DNA from: Endozoicomonas sp965196975 | GTDB lineage: Bacteria; Pseudomonadota; Gammaproteobacteria; Pseudomonadales; Endozoicomonadaceae | DNA: 64,000 nucleotides | Assembly (NCBI RefSeq): GCF_965196975.1 | Contig: NZ_OZ239981.1 | Span: 1,364,001-1,428,000, forward strand | Reading direction: 5' to 3' | Shown here: piece by piece, positions 6,501 through 14,836 of the stretch | Layout: each line of letters begins with the position of its first letter | Position numbering within the stretch: position 1 is the stretch's first letter | Notes under the pieces: model-generated | Told to the model about the DNA's origin: nothing | What the model saw: only the letters and a program-made list of their open reading frames with translations | Database searches by the model: none | Program-made: the position numbers and the translations under genes

Positions 6501-9410
6501 TCTGTAAGTCGTTCTGATATCGAAAGTGGCCGCATGATCCTTCGCCCTGAGGCAGAGTTTAGCGGACAGATGACGGTAGAGTTCAAGGTCAGTGATGGTG
6601 AAGGCTGGTCTGATAATGCAGGCAGCCTGACCGTAATTACCAAAAGTGGTGATGCGGCCATTGCGCAGCTCGATAGTGATGCTGAGCACATTCTAGTGGG
6701 AGAGTCGGGTGCGTTAACCGGAACCACGACACCAGAATCATCATTAAGTGTTGCATCTGTGAATGGTCTATCAGTGTCTGGTGCTGGCACCACTTCTATT
6801 CAGGGGCAGTATGGTGTTCTTCAGGTGCACCCCTCCGGGGACTGGAGCTATACACCTGATGGTATTTCCGAGGCTGCCCTTGCAGTGACATCCAGCCAGT
6901 TGCAGGACTCGCTGGTTGCTCACTGGCGCTTTGATCAGGCAAGTAATGGTGCCGTTGCCGATAGTGCAACAACTGGGGTCGGTCAGGAAACAGCAACGCT
7001 GACCGCAGGCGCAATGCTTGAGGCGAATGGGTTTAATGGTTCTGCTGTCAGGCTTGACGGGATTGATGACCAGGTGCTGGTTGGCGATTCTACGGATATT
7101 AATGTCAATAGCTCGATACTGGATGAGCGCACCCTGAGTCTGGCTTTCCAGTTTGATGCAGAGAATAATCTGACGGGGCGGCAGATCCTTTATGAAGAGG
7201 GCGCTGGCTCTAACGGTATTGTCATCTATCTGGAAAACCAGACACTCTATGCAGGCGCTTATAATCAGAGTACCGGCTGGTCTGGGGATTATGCAACACA
7301 GGATATCAGCTCATTATCGGCGGACCAGTGGCATCATGTGGCACTGGTGCTGGATGGCACAAACCAGCAGATGACTGCGTTTCTAGATGGCCAGGCATTT
7401 GCTGGTGGCAGTGTTTATGGTGAGGGGCTGTCAGGACACTCCGGTGATATTTCCATTGGAGGACCGAGCCAGGATGGTGGCTCACCCTCTACGAACATCT
7501 TCCATGATGGTACTCATACCGGAGGGTATTTCCAGGGCAGTATTGATGATGTCAGAGTGTATAACCGGACATTGAGCGATGTGGAAGTTGAAGCCGTTCG
7601 TTATGACTTTGATGGGCTGGTCGACCATTTTGACTACACCGTTACTAATGGTTCTTCCACTGCCAGCAGCTCTTTGGATATTTCTCTGTCAAGAGCTCCC
7701 CAGGCTGTCGATGAGACCTTAAACATTTCTGAGGACAGTGGTTACACCAGTGGTCAGTTGCAGTCTTATGATGCTGATGGTGGTGATGTACTGACTTATC
7801 AGTTGTTTTCAGGTCCGGATAAAGGGTTTGTAACGGTTGACAGTGATGGACAGTACACCTTTGTCACCGGTTCGGATTTTGAGCCACTTAATGATGGAGA
7901 GTCTGAGCAGGTCTCATTTACCTACTCAGTGGCTGATCTGCAGGGTAACCAGGATTTAGGGACAGTACTGGTTAATGTTACCGGCCAGAATGAGCCGATA
8001 CTGCCCTTAGGCGAAAATCTGGTGAGCAACCCATCGGCCGACACTGGTGATTTTTCTGGGTGGACTATCACGGCAAATGGTGGCAGTGGCTGGGGAATTT
8101 CAGGGGCCAGTCAGGAAGGCACTAACAGTTTTATTACCTCTTATGACTGGGGTCGAAAGTATCAATTGATAGACCTGGAAGCCAAAGGTTTTTCAGCAGA
8201 CTTTCTTGATACTGCACCAGAGGTTTCTGCGAGTGAGTGGTTTCTCGGAATATCCAATGCCAGTGATCAATATTATTTTAAGGTTGAATTGCGGGGAGCC
8301 GGACAGGAGGTCATCGACAGTTATGATACGGGTATTCTGACGGCTTCCAGCCAATGGCAGGAAGTTTCACATCAGTTCAGTGGTTATGGCACTGGGGTTC
8401 GCTACATTTATGTTGAGCATGGTGGTAAGGATACCGAGTATTGGTCTGGTAACTACGGTACCGCGATTGATAATACTCAAATAGTGGTAAGTGGCCCTGA
8501 ACCTGGACCAGGTAGTCTGACGATTGATAGCAGCTTGTTCCAAATTGTTGATGGTAACGCATTGGGTACTGATTTGACTGGCCAGATCGTTGAGAATAAT
8601 GGGTTTACCTCTCTGGATCAGTGGTTATTGGAACACGAAGGTGGGGCGCTTTCAGTTTCGATAAATACGGCCGATGGAAACAATTGGTCTGCCGGTGTAC
8701 GTTTGCTTCACAGTGACGCTAATGGCTCTGTCGGTGTCGAAATAGGCCAGTTCAGTGGTTTGATGTCAGCCAATGGTCAAGCGACTCAGATTCTGACCTT
8801 CGATGATTTACCATCCGGCCACTACCAGCTTGTTCTGGGGAATGATGGGTTTGATGAAAGCAGTGCCAGCAGTGCTCTCGATTATCCCGGCACCGTCAGT
8901 GGTGAACATGCTTATGAGGTGGCGATCTCCGGTCAGGTATCGGTTGCGGCGCTGCCACGGGATCCGGGGCAGCATGCTCTGATTTCCGGTGAAACCTTCG
9001 GTCAGACTGAAGGAATTCTCACTCTGGCCGTTGTAAATAATGAAGCAGAAATGGTTGATACCGGTAACACACTGTATTACGAAGTATTTAATAACGATGT
9101 CAGGGTTGGGCAGGGAGAGTTTGACTTCAGTAGCGGTGTAACTCCGCAGAACATCTCCATTACAATCAATAACGAGCCCCTTGAAACGCTGACCCTTGAC
9201 GAAGTTCAGGTCGTATTTCATGAAATGAATGCTTCCGGGGAAGTGGTCAGTAGCCAGACGTTTGGTTTTGATCAGGCCAGCATTCCTGAAGGTGATCCGG
9301 TAGCCCCCCAGGGAGGAGATGGACTGCAGGGCTTGGAGTTAATAGAGTTGGGCTTGGACTATTTTGAGCTGGGATTCAGTGAATTGATGGATGATATGCA
9401 AGGATCGTAG
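3600..9410 (+). CDS. Giant multidomain type I-secreted adhesin
   Basis: A 1936-residue surface or secreted protein without a Sec signal, as expected for a type I substrate. A Shine-Dalgarno GGAGGGG precedes the start. Residues 1-175 are acidic and Ser-rich. Three cadherin/VCBS-like repeats of about 110 residues follow (about 178-512), each ending in a variant of TGTNDAPV. Next come a cadherin-like domain (513-600), a jelly-roll-like module containing FYEIDSWDGEEFRVFVDG (about 605-790) and two more Ig/cadherin-like domains (792-1010). A VCBS domain from about 1018 appears split by a LamG-like domain (about 1100-1335). A VCBS-like domain (1376-1467) and an FBA-like domain (about 1470-1632) follow, then a unique C-terminal 300 residues. 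No GGxGxD RTX nonapeptides were seen. Its neighbours are the matching adaptor and exporter, so export and host or surface binding are the likely role. The ligand is unknown. Confidence 0.88.
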   Translation: MSDTNQVKSSASGSESVGAAVQAATVFAASDGLISESHEAESKAREEALAELEGQWEQAPDSEDEEEGDQGDKTALVKGARPSIANTTNTGSPSPEVSAPSSEDDSEGSSGDSENIGASGNPSGSETIAAEDAEEEADSEETEEESASDTDKSATESSRTFQPVNSQSTTYPLNYQPEAVPDEVTASESGALLFDLLANDNDVDVNDSVQNFSLDSVTIVDNNGDVVSGQGSVEVVDNQLLFDPGNDFQSLATGQEQVVTVRYVMSDDEGAQSVSTVSITITGTNDAPVAMVDTGNVAENGSLFLDVLANDTDVDVNDDASIFSLDSVQVVDGNNDPVAGQGSASISGNQLLFNAGTDFDGLASGDTESVTVQYVMSDDEGAQSTSTVEITVNGENDTPFAVADTGEGGENQTLLIDVLANDTDVDHDDVPANFTLSGVSVVDVNGNPVVGQGTVTVSNNQLQFTPGTDFDDLALGEIETVTIRYVMNDNEGAVSESEVTLTITGTNDAPVSGDTVLLGSSSEDSLIEITEAALLANASDVDGGQLSVQNLTSEQGSIVDNGNGTWSFTPNTHFSGTADFSFDVSDGMTSSAAEASITLTAVADTPSLSITPTHNDLTIADHHFDSGSEGWTQMWVGTGLFATGNMLGRFEGSSGNQRTSNTYDVPQGVDELTLNFTFYEIDSWDGEEFRVFVDGQLYHSRSYQIYNNAGDVAGTETLTNSQGDIIGQVVHDESFQAVVSTNWVDQAHHYTLKIPVDPNAGQVTIGFGSTLDEAKNNESWGIDDFNLSISGSTSDAIGLEDTAISLDVASALVDTDGSESLTVTFSGIPAGAVLSAGQQHQDGTWSLTATELDSLTITPPPHFNGEMTFSVTAVSVEATTGETASTTDTISVNVISVNDLPLASNSLTVGSENTDYHFTINDFPFSDAADPEDAIDAIQVTQLPEHGQILLDSNGDGSFDTVVALNASVSRSDIESGRMILRPEAEFSGQMTVEFKVSDGEGWSDNAGSLTVITKSGDAAIAQLDSDAEHILVGESGALTGTTTPESSLSVASVNGLSVSGAGTTSIQGQYGVLQVHPSGDWSYTPDGISEAALAVTSSQLQDSLVAHWRFDQASNGAVADSATTGVGQETATLTAGAMLEANGFNGSAVRLDGIDDQVLVGDSTDINVNSSILDERTLSLAFQFDAENNLTGRQILYEEGAGSNGIVIYLENQTLYAGAYNQSTGWSGDYATQDISSLSADQWHHVALVLDGTNQQMTAFLDGQAFAGGSVYGEGLSGHSGDISIGGPSQDGGSPSTNIFHDGTHTGGYFQGSIDDVRVYNRTLSDVEVEAVRYDFDGLVDHFDYTVTNGSSTASSSLDISLSRAPQAVDETLNISEDSGYTSGQLQSYDADGGDVLTYQLFSGPDKGFVTVDSDGQYTFVTGSDFEPLNDGESEQVSFTYSVADLQGNQDLGTVLVNVTGQNEPILPLGENLVSNPSADTGDFSGWTITANGGSGWGISGASQEGTNSFITSYDWGRKYQLIDLEAKGFSADFLDTAPEVSASEWFLGISNASDQYYFKVELRGAGQEVIDSYDTGILTASSQWQEVSHQFSGYGTGVRYIYVEHGGKDTEYWSGNYGTAIDNTQIVVSGPEPGPGSLTIDSSLFQIVDGNALGTDLTGQIVENNGFTSLDQWLLEHEGGALSVSINTADGNNWSAGVRLLHSDANGSVGVEIGQFSGLMSANGQATQILTFDDLPSGHYQLVLGNDGFDESSASSALDYPGTVSGEHAYEVAISGQVSVAALPRDPGQHALISGETFGQTEGILTLAVVNNEAEMVDTGNTLYYEVFNNDVRVGQGEFDFSSGVTPQNISITINNEPLETLTLDEVQVVFHEMNASGEVVSSQTFGFDQASIPEGDPVAPQGGDGLQGLELIELGLDYFELGFSELMDDMQGS

Positions 9411-9491
9411 GGCGAGCTGTTTAGCCAAGAGGTGTGGTATTCATTTGCTGGTTAAGGAGTAACCCCCGGCATTGTTGAAAGGCAATGGACT

Positions 9492-11516
9492 GTGAACATG
9501 AACAGTGAAGACTGTCTGGTTAATGCAGCCAGTTTGAGCAATGCGCTGGACTATCTGAACAAGCACTATACGCTGGACAGCAGACTCGCCTATATTAATA
9601 ACAAGCTGCGAAGAACCACTGACCTCAACATCTATAAAACCAAGTCCTATCTGGAAGAACTCGGTTTTCTTGTCAAAATATCTTCAATTGAAAACCTGGA
9701 ACTGGTTGAGCTGGATGAAGAGCACCTGTTGTTCTGCTTTGATCACGAACACGACATTATTATTCTTCGTCACAACAGCGATATGAACCGGACCCGCTCC
9801 AAGCACAGCATGGAGCATCCAATACTGATCATCAGCACCGAAAAGCTGGAGACAAGAGCTGATACTTCAGGCGCGGAGCATAAAAGTCTGGCCTGGTTTT
9901 TCAAAAAGCTTACTGATCGTGATGGAATTTACCTGGTTTTAACCGGGTTAATAACCAATCTGCTGGTGTATGTTGTCCCTCTTTACAACATGAATGTGTT
10001 TGATAAGGTCTTACCCAGTGGGTTTGTAGGGATACTCTCATCACTGATTCTGATTGCAGTCTTCCTGGTGTTGATATGGTTTGTAAACCGGTCGGCTCTT
10101 TCCTATTTACTCAGTGACCGGGTCTTCCGTCTTGAGGTGGAGCTGGCAAGGGAGTTTTCCTACCGGCTTTGTAACCTGAAACCATCAGCGATGCCCCATT
10201 CGGCCTCCTTCATGGCTCAGCTGGTGACCTATGGTAAGTCCCTGAGCCAGATGCTTGGGACACTCCACTTACTGGCATTGGTTGATTCACCATTCATGAT
10301 TCTTTCTCTGGCACTGATAGCCTATTTTGGTGGTGCTATGGTGGCTATTCCGCTGATAGCCATTATTCTGGTGATTGGAATTAATCTGGTATTACAGCCA
10401 AAGATTCAAAAATACATTAATGATCGCTATGAGTTTGAAGGGCGAAAACGAAAGTTTGAGTATGAGATCATGCAATCGCTGCCTTTTATCAAACTTGCGG
10501 GTATGGAGCGATACTTTACTGATGTTATAGAGCATAGAAGGCCGGATCATCGGCATTACTTTTCTATCTCAGCTCATATCAATCACATTTCAATGCTGAT
10601 TCTTTTTCTATCATTGATTGCAGTAACCGGTTATGGCGCCTGGCGTGTCGCTGAAGGGATGATGACCATGGGACAGCTGGTGGCCTGTTCGCTTCTGGCA
10701 TCAAAATCCATCTCAAACGCGTCCATTACCAACTTGCTGTTCAATATTAATCGCATTCGAATGTTGTTTGATAACTTGAACCAGTTCTACCAAATACCTA
10801 TTGAAGAGCGTGGTGCGTCTTTCTGCCTGACTCGAATCAAACATCTTGAACTGAAGGATATTGAGTTTACCTATGCAGATAACCGCTATTTTCAATTAAA
10901 AGGGATTAATATTGATTTCAACCTGCCAGATACGCTCTATGTTTATGGCCGCCCAGGGGCTGGAAAATCCAGCCTGTTTGCCATTCTCGCTGGCCTTGAA
11001 GACGCATCCAGTGGTCATTTGCTGGTTAACAACCTGAATGTAGAGCATTTTGATTATCGGGATGTGCGCAGTCATATCCACTTTTCACCATCATATTACC
11101 GTTTTTTCAGTGGTACGCTCTATGACAACCTGACCCTTGGTCGTACTTCCATCACGGCTGAACAGGTGGCCGATGCTCTGGAGAAAGTTCACCTGACCGA
11201 AAAGATTAATCAGATTGAAGATGGTCTGCATTTTGTAGTGGATAATAATGACATTGTTCCCCTGTCATCTGGTGAACGGAAACGCTTTATGTTGGCCAGA
11301 GTCTTTCTGACGGACGCAGACCTTGTGGTATTGGATGAGCCTTTTGAGTTTCTCAGTGATGAAGACAGTCTCAATTTCATCCAGTCAATTCGTTCATTTT
11401 GTGAGGAAACTGAAAAAGGCCTGATCATTCTGAGTAACCGCAAGTCTTTTGCCAGTTTCTGCAATCATGCCCTGACATTGAATAACGGTCAGTTGTATCC
11501 CCTGAAAACAAAGTAA
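9492..11516 (+). CDS. Type I secretion ABC exporter with degenerate ATPase motifs
   Basis: A 674-residue exporter of the LapB/HlyB type. Residues 1-130 resemble a degenerate C39-like domain. A six-helix transmembrane domain spans about 150-420 and includes the family-typical PLYNMNVFDKVLP segment. The ATPase domain has Walker A GRPGAGKS (about 486-493), signature LSSGE (about 591-595) and Walker B LVVLDEP. The Q-loop Gln is replaced by Ser (about 534, in HFSPSYYRFFSGT), and the switch His is replaced by Asn (about 649, in ILSNRKS). The GTG at 9492 has an AAGG about 9 nt upstream; an in-frame ATG lies 6 nt later. The stop is followed almost at once by an IS copy. Export of the adhesin is the inferred function; full ATPase activity is uncertain. 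Confidence 0.88.
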   Translation: MNMNSEDCLVNAASLSNALDYLNKHYTLDSRLAYINNKLRRTTDLNIYKTKSYLEELGFLVKISSIENLELVELDEEHLLFCFDHEHDIIILRHNSDMNRTRSKHSMEHPILIISTEKLETRADTSGAEHKSLAWFFKKLTDRDGIYLVLTGLITNLLVYVVPLYNMNVFDKVLPSGFVGILSSLILIAVFLVLIWFVNRSALSYLLSDRVFRLEVELAREFSYRLCNLKPSAMPHSASFMAQLVTYGKSLSQMLGTLHLLALVDSPFMILSLALIAYFGGAMVAIPLIAIILVIGINLVLQPKIQKYINDRYEFEGRKRKFEYEIMQSLPFIKLAGMERYFTDVIEHRRPDHRHYFSISAHINHISMLILFLSLIAVTGYGAWRVAEGMMTMGQLVACSLLASKSISNASITNLLFNINRIRMLFDNLNQFYQIPIEERGASFCLTRIKHLELKDIEFTYADNRYFQLKGINIDFNLPDTLYVYGRPGAGKSSLFAILAGLEDASSGHLLVNNLNVEHFDYRDVRSHIHFSPSYYRFFSGTLYDNLTLGRTSITAEQVADALEKVHLTEKINQIEDGLHFVVDNNDIVPLSSGERKRFMLARVFLTDADLVVLDEPFEFLSDEDSLNFIQSIRSFCEETEKGLIILSNRKSFASFCNHALTLNNGQLYPLKTK

Positions 11517-11524
11517 CCTCAATG
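11517..11524. repeat. Target-site duplication CCTCAATG, left copy
   Basis: The 8 bp immediately left of IS copy 2 are CCTCAATG, repeated exactly at 13124-13131 on its right. An 8-bp duplication is the IS66-family hallmark, so this copy arrived here by direct transposition. Confidence 0.95.
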
Positions 11525-13123
11525 GTAACTATTCAGCACCCTTCATATAAATCTGGAATTTTCTGATTTTTCGACCATCATCTTATACTCAATTTTTCTA
11601 ACAAATCTCCAGTATGGAACCAGACTTCCCAGCTACTCCGTTTACCGAAGCTCTCCTTAAAGAGAATGAAGAGCTTCGGACCGAGAATGCGCTTTTACGG
11701 GAACGTTGCAGCGAACTGGAAGAAAGGGTTAATAAAAACAGTCAAAACAGTAGTAAGCCACCATCGTCAGATGGTTATCAAAAGCCCAGTAAAAAAGGGA
11801 GTGATAAAGGTGATACATCTTCCAAAGAAGCCCCCTGCTCCTCACAGGAAACACCGAACCCCAAAAGCCTTAGACCATCTTCAGGCAATAAACCAGGTGG
11901 CCAGAAAGGTCATCAAGGCTCTTGTTTGAGACGTGTCGCCTTACCCGATTATGTCAGGCATCTGAAGGTTGAAAAATGTTGCTGTTGCCAGTCTTCGCTT
12001 ATCGATATTAAACCCACCAAATACATTGAGCGACAGGTTTTTGATCCAGGTAGACCCGGAGAATTTGAAGTTACCGCGTACTGGGCAGACGTTAAAGTAT
12101 GTCCTTGTGGTAAACGGAACACCGCTGAGTTTCCCCAAGGAGTGAAAGCCGCTGCTCAATACGGAGAAGTGACTCAGGCAATGGCTGTTCATTTAAACCA
12201 GTATCACTTCATCCCATATCACCGGGTGTCTGAGTATTTCAATACTATTTATTGCATGAGTGTCAGCGCAGGCTCTGTTGCCAATTTTGTTGCCTATACC
12301 CATGAGAACCTGGCCTCTACTGAGCAGAGTATCCGCGATGCTTTACAAGAAAGTCCGGTTGCAGGAGCGGATGAAACTGGCATGCGGGTTGACGGTTCAC
12401 TGTGGTGGTTACACATTATGCGAGATGACCAATGGACGCTTTACTACCTCTCAGAAAGGCGAGGTTGTGAAGCAATGGATGCAATGGGCATCCTGCTGAC
12501 TTTTGCAGGCATTCTGGTTCACGATCATTGGAAGTCCTACTTTGCCTATGCGGCAGTGCATGTGCTTTGTAATGCCCATCATCTGAGAGAGCTTCAGGGA
12601 GTTGTCGATAGGGATGCGAATAAGCTGGCTCTGCGGCTGATGAAATTGCTTACGCTCTCCTGGCACTTCTGCAAGAAATACAAAGCAGCCGGTCTGACTC
12701 AAATGCCTGGTGCAATACAGCTTCGCATTGAGACGATATACGACCAAATCCTTCAAAGGGCTCTCACGAAGGAAACCGCTTATATGGAAAAACAACGACA
12801 GGTGCTTGGACGTAAGAAGGTCAGGAATACCAAGGCCTACAACCTGTTCAAAAGGCTTATTGAGTTTAAGGTTGAAACGTTGCGCTTCATGTCGGACTTT
12901 TCAATTCCCTTCGATAACAATGGCAGTGAACGTGATGCCAGGATGGCCAAACTTAAGCAGAAGATCTCAGGCTGCTTCAGAAGCGAAGACGGAGGTACCA
13001 TGTTTACCCGAATCCGAAGCTATTTATCATCTGCTAAAAAGCAGGGGTTGAACATATTTCAGGCGCTTCTTAAAGCGGTTCGAAATTACAACAATACGCC
13101 TTTGCTGGGTGCTGAATAGTTAC
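11525..13123 (+). mobile_element. IS66-family element (ISBst12-like), copy 2
   Basis: A complete 1599-bp element with perfect 17-bp terminal inverted repeats (GTAACTATTCAGCACCC at 11525-11541, complement at 13107-13123). It carries a single transposase gene and no tnpA or tnpB accessory genes, matching the ISBst12 subgroup of IS66. It is flanked by the 8-bp duplication CCTCAATG. The insertion sits between the exporter stop codon and the next gene's start codon and breaks neither frame. Confidence 0.96.
11614..13119 (+). CDS. IS66-family transposase TnpC (copy 2)
   Basis: A 501-residue transposase that cuts and joins element ends. An N-terminal Leu/Glu-rich coiled coil (residues about 10-40) is followed by a basic Ser/Pro/Lys region (42-105). 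A zinc-binding region with Cys pairs follows (about 121-125, and PCGK near 164). The DDE-type catalytic core includes ADETGMRVDG (about 252-261, first Asp), a VHDHWKSY segment (about 294-301, second Asp) and the conserved NNGSERDARM near 429-438 (catalytic Glu). A C-terminal SYLSSAKKQG helix typical of IS66 follows. It starts 89 bp inside the element and its stop lies 4 bp from the right end. Confidence 0.95.
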   Translation: MEPDFPATPFTEALLKENEELRTENALLRERCSELEERVNKNSQNSSKPPSSDGYQKPSKKGSDKGDTSSKEAPCSSQETPNPKSLRPSSGNKPGGQKGHQGSCLRRVALPDYVRHLKVEKCCCCQSSLIDIKPTKYIERQVFDPGRPGEFEVTAYWADVKVCPCGKRNTAEFPQGVKAAAQYGEVTQAMAVHLNQYHFIPYHRVSEYFNTIYCMSVSAGSVANFVAYTHENLASTEQSIRDALQESPVAGADETGMRVDGSLWWLHIMRDDQWTLYYLSERRGCEAMDAMGILLTFAGILVHDHWKSYFAYAAVHVLCNAHHLRELQGVVDRDANKLALRLMKLLTLSWHFCKKYKAAGLTQMPGAIQLRIETIYDQILQRALTKETAYMEKQRQVLGRKKVRNTKAYNLFKRLIEFKVETLRFMSDFSIPFDNNGSERDARMAKLKQKISGCFRSEDGGTMFTRIRSYLSSAKKQGLNIFQALLKAVRNYNNTPLLGAE

Positions 13124-13131
13124 CCTCAATG
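13124..13131. repeat. Target-site duplication CCTCAATG, right copy
   Basis: This is the right copy of the 8-bp duplication. Its last three bases are the ATG start codon of the following gene, so the duplication preserved that gene's start. Confidence 0.95.
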
Positions 13132-13443
13132 AAAAAAAGCCATAAGATGATCCTGCTCTTTCTGTTGATTATTGTCTCAATCAATACTCTGTATTTTATT
13201 TTTGGTGGTAAGTCACGGCTGCCGGTTGAAGTATTTTACCTTCTGGCTATGAATGCTATCTATTTCATTCTAACACCTGTCTTCTGGGTGAGTTATTCTG
13301 CTTTTTCTGACGATGGTAAGCGAGCTGTTTTAAAAACCTACACTTGGCTAATGGGGGGCATTATTTTTCTTGTAACGCTGACTCTGTTGCTGGTTGAAAC
13401 ACCTATTGGTGATTGGCTGGAAAACGTGCTTTCAAACTATTAA
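13129..13443 (+). CDS. Small membrane protein (104 aa), unknown
   Basis: A 104-residue protein with three predicted membrane helices (residues about 7-25, 34-56 and 72-90). The N-terminus is lysine-rich and the helices are separated by short polar loops. No family is recognised. Before the IS inserted, its ATG lay 5 bp after the exporter stop, so it was probably the last gene of the type I secretion operon and translationally coupled to it. The IS now separates them by 1.6 kb, so expression must come from read-through or an IS-borne promoter. A role as an accessory to secretion is inferred from position only. Confidence 0.65.
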   Translation: MKKSHKMILLFLLIIVSINTLYFIFGGKSRLPVEVFYLLAMNAIYFILTPVFWVSYSAFSDDGKRAVLKTYTWLMGGIIFLVTLTLLLVETPIGDWLENVLSNY

Positions 13444-13577
13444 TTTAAACGCCTTTCCGCTACTCATCATTTCTCAGATCACACCTGTACCTGACATTTG
13501 TAACAGGTTACTCTTTGTTACGGTTTTGTTAATGAAAAAACAATAAAAACGACAGAGTTCAGAGATAAGTAAAGTCT

Positions 13578-14822
13578 ATGAGTAACCAGTTTGATGTGAT
13601 TGTATTCGGTGCGACCAGTTTTGTAGGGCAGCTGCTCTGCCAGTACCTGGTGGGTACTTTTAACGGTGATGATCAGGAATCTCTGAATTGGGCGATGGCT
13701 GGGCGTTCTCAGACCAAGCTGGATGAGTTAAGACTGCAACTGCAACAGCCGGGCTTGTCAGTGCTGGTGGCTGATGCCGCTGATGAAAACGCCCTCAGAG
13801 AGTTGTGCCAGCAAACCAGTGTTATTGTTTCGACTGTGGGCCCTTACGCACTATATGGTGAACCATTAATTAAAGTTTGTGCGGAAACTGGGACCGATTA
13901 CTGCGACCTGACTGGGGAAGTGCAGTGGATCCGATTGATGCTGGACCGTTATGAGGACACAGCACAGAAAAGTGGTGCAAGAATTGTCCATTGCAGTGGC
14001 TTTGACTCAATTCCTTCTGATATGGGCGTGTACTTTACCCAGAAAAAGGCGAAAGAGGTTTTTGGTTCATTCTGTACGGATATCAGCATGGGGGTGAAAG
14101 CGGCAAAGGGTGGTCTTTCCGGTGGAACTCTGGCCAGTATGATCAATATCACCCGTGAGGCAGCAAAAGACCCTGGATTACGAAGGCAGTTGGCGAATCC
14201 TTACCTGATCTGCCCTGAAAATGACAACTTGAAGGCCAAACAGAAAGATGTTCAGACGCCGACTTATGATGCAGGCTTTGGTGTCTGGCTGGCTCCATTC
14301 ATCATGGCAGCGATTAATAGCCGGGTTGTTTTTCGCTCCAATGCATTGGCTGAATACCCTTATGGAAAGGAGTTCAGGTACAACGAAGCCATGCTGATGG
14401 GGAGCGGCTTCAAAGGTCGCTTGCGGTCTACTCTCCTTGTCGCAGGGCTGGGGCTTTTCATGCTGTCCCTGGTGATCAAACCAACCCGCTGGTTTATGGA
14501 ACGATTTGTTTTGCCAAAACCGGGAGAAGGCCCGTCTCCCAATGCTCAGAAAGCCGGGTTTTATGATATTCGGTTTCTGGGCAAAACCGCAGACGGTCAG
14601 GAAATCCGCACCCGTGTTGTTGGGCAGGGTGATCCGGGGTACAGCTCCAATGCCAGAATGCTGGGGCAGGTGGCTGCAGGGCTGGCTCTGGATTTTCATG
14701 AGAATCAGCAAAAGACGGGGAAAGTTGGTGGATTCTGGACAACGTCCACGTTGTTTGGTGACCGGCTTATTGAGCGTCTGGAAAAAGATGCTGATATAAC
14801 ATTTGAAGTATTACCTTCCTGA
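13578..14822 (+). CDS. Saccharopine dehydrogenase-like / trans-acting enoyl reductase family
   Basis: A 414-residue NAD(P)-binding oxidoreductase. The N-terminus holds a Rossmann motif VIVFGATSFVGQLL (residues 8-21). A segment with VSTVGPYALYGEPLIKVC (about 88-105) is typical of the saccharopine dehydrogenase NADP-binding domain, and HCSGFDSIPSDMG (about 138-150) of the family that includes mycobacterial trans-acting enoyl reductases. One hydrophobic segment near 292-306 may associate with the membrane. Family members act on lipids or polyketide intermediates, but the substrate here cannot be read from the sequence. The gene stands alone; a perfect 12-bp hairpin follows 14 bp after the stop. 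Confidence 0.85.
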   Translation: MSNQFDVIVFGATSFVGQLLCQYLVGTFNGDDQESLNWAMAGRSQTKLDELRLQLQQPGLSVLVADAADENALRELCQQTSVIVSTVGPYALYGEPLIKVCAETGTDYCDLTGEVQWIRLMLDRYEDTAQKSGARIVHCSGFDSIPSDMGVYFTQKKAKEVFGSFCTDISMGVKAAKGGLSGGTLASMINITREAAKDPGLRRQLANPYLICPENDNLKAKQKDVQTPTYDAGFGVWLAPFIMAAINSRVVFRSNALAEYPYGKEFRYNEAMLMGSGFKGRLRSTLLVAGLGLFMLSLVIKPTRWFMERFVLPKPGEGPSPNAQKAGFYDIRFLGKTADGQEIRTRVVGQGDPGYSSNARMLGQVAAGLALDFHENQQKTGKVGGFWTTSTLFGDRLIERLEKDADITFEVLPS

Positions 14823-14836
14823 GTGGGTAATATCCT

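Noticed and set aside
3600..9410. RTX nonapeptide repeats in the adhesin
   Set aside because: I looked for GGxGxD arrays, especially in the C-terminal 400 residues, and found none. The repeats present are cadherin/VCBS-like.
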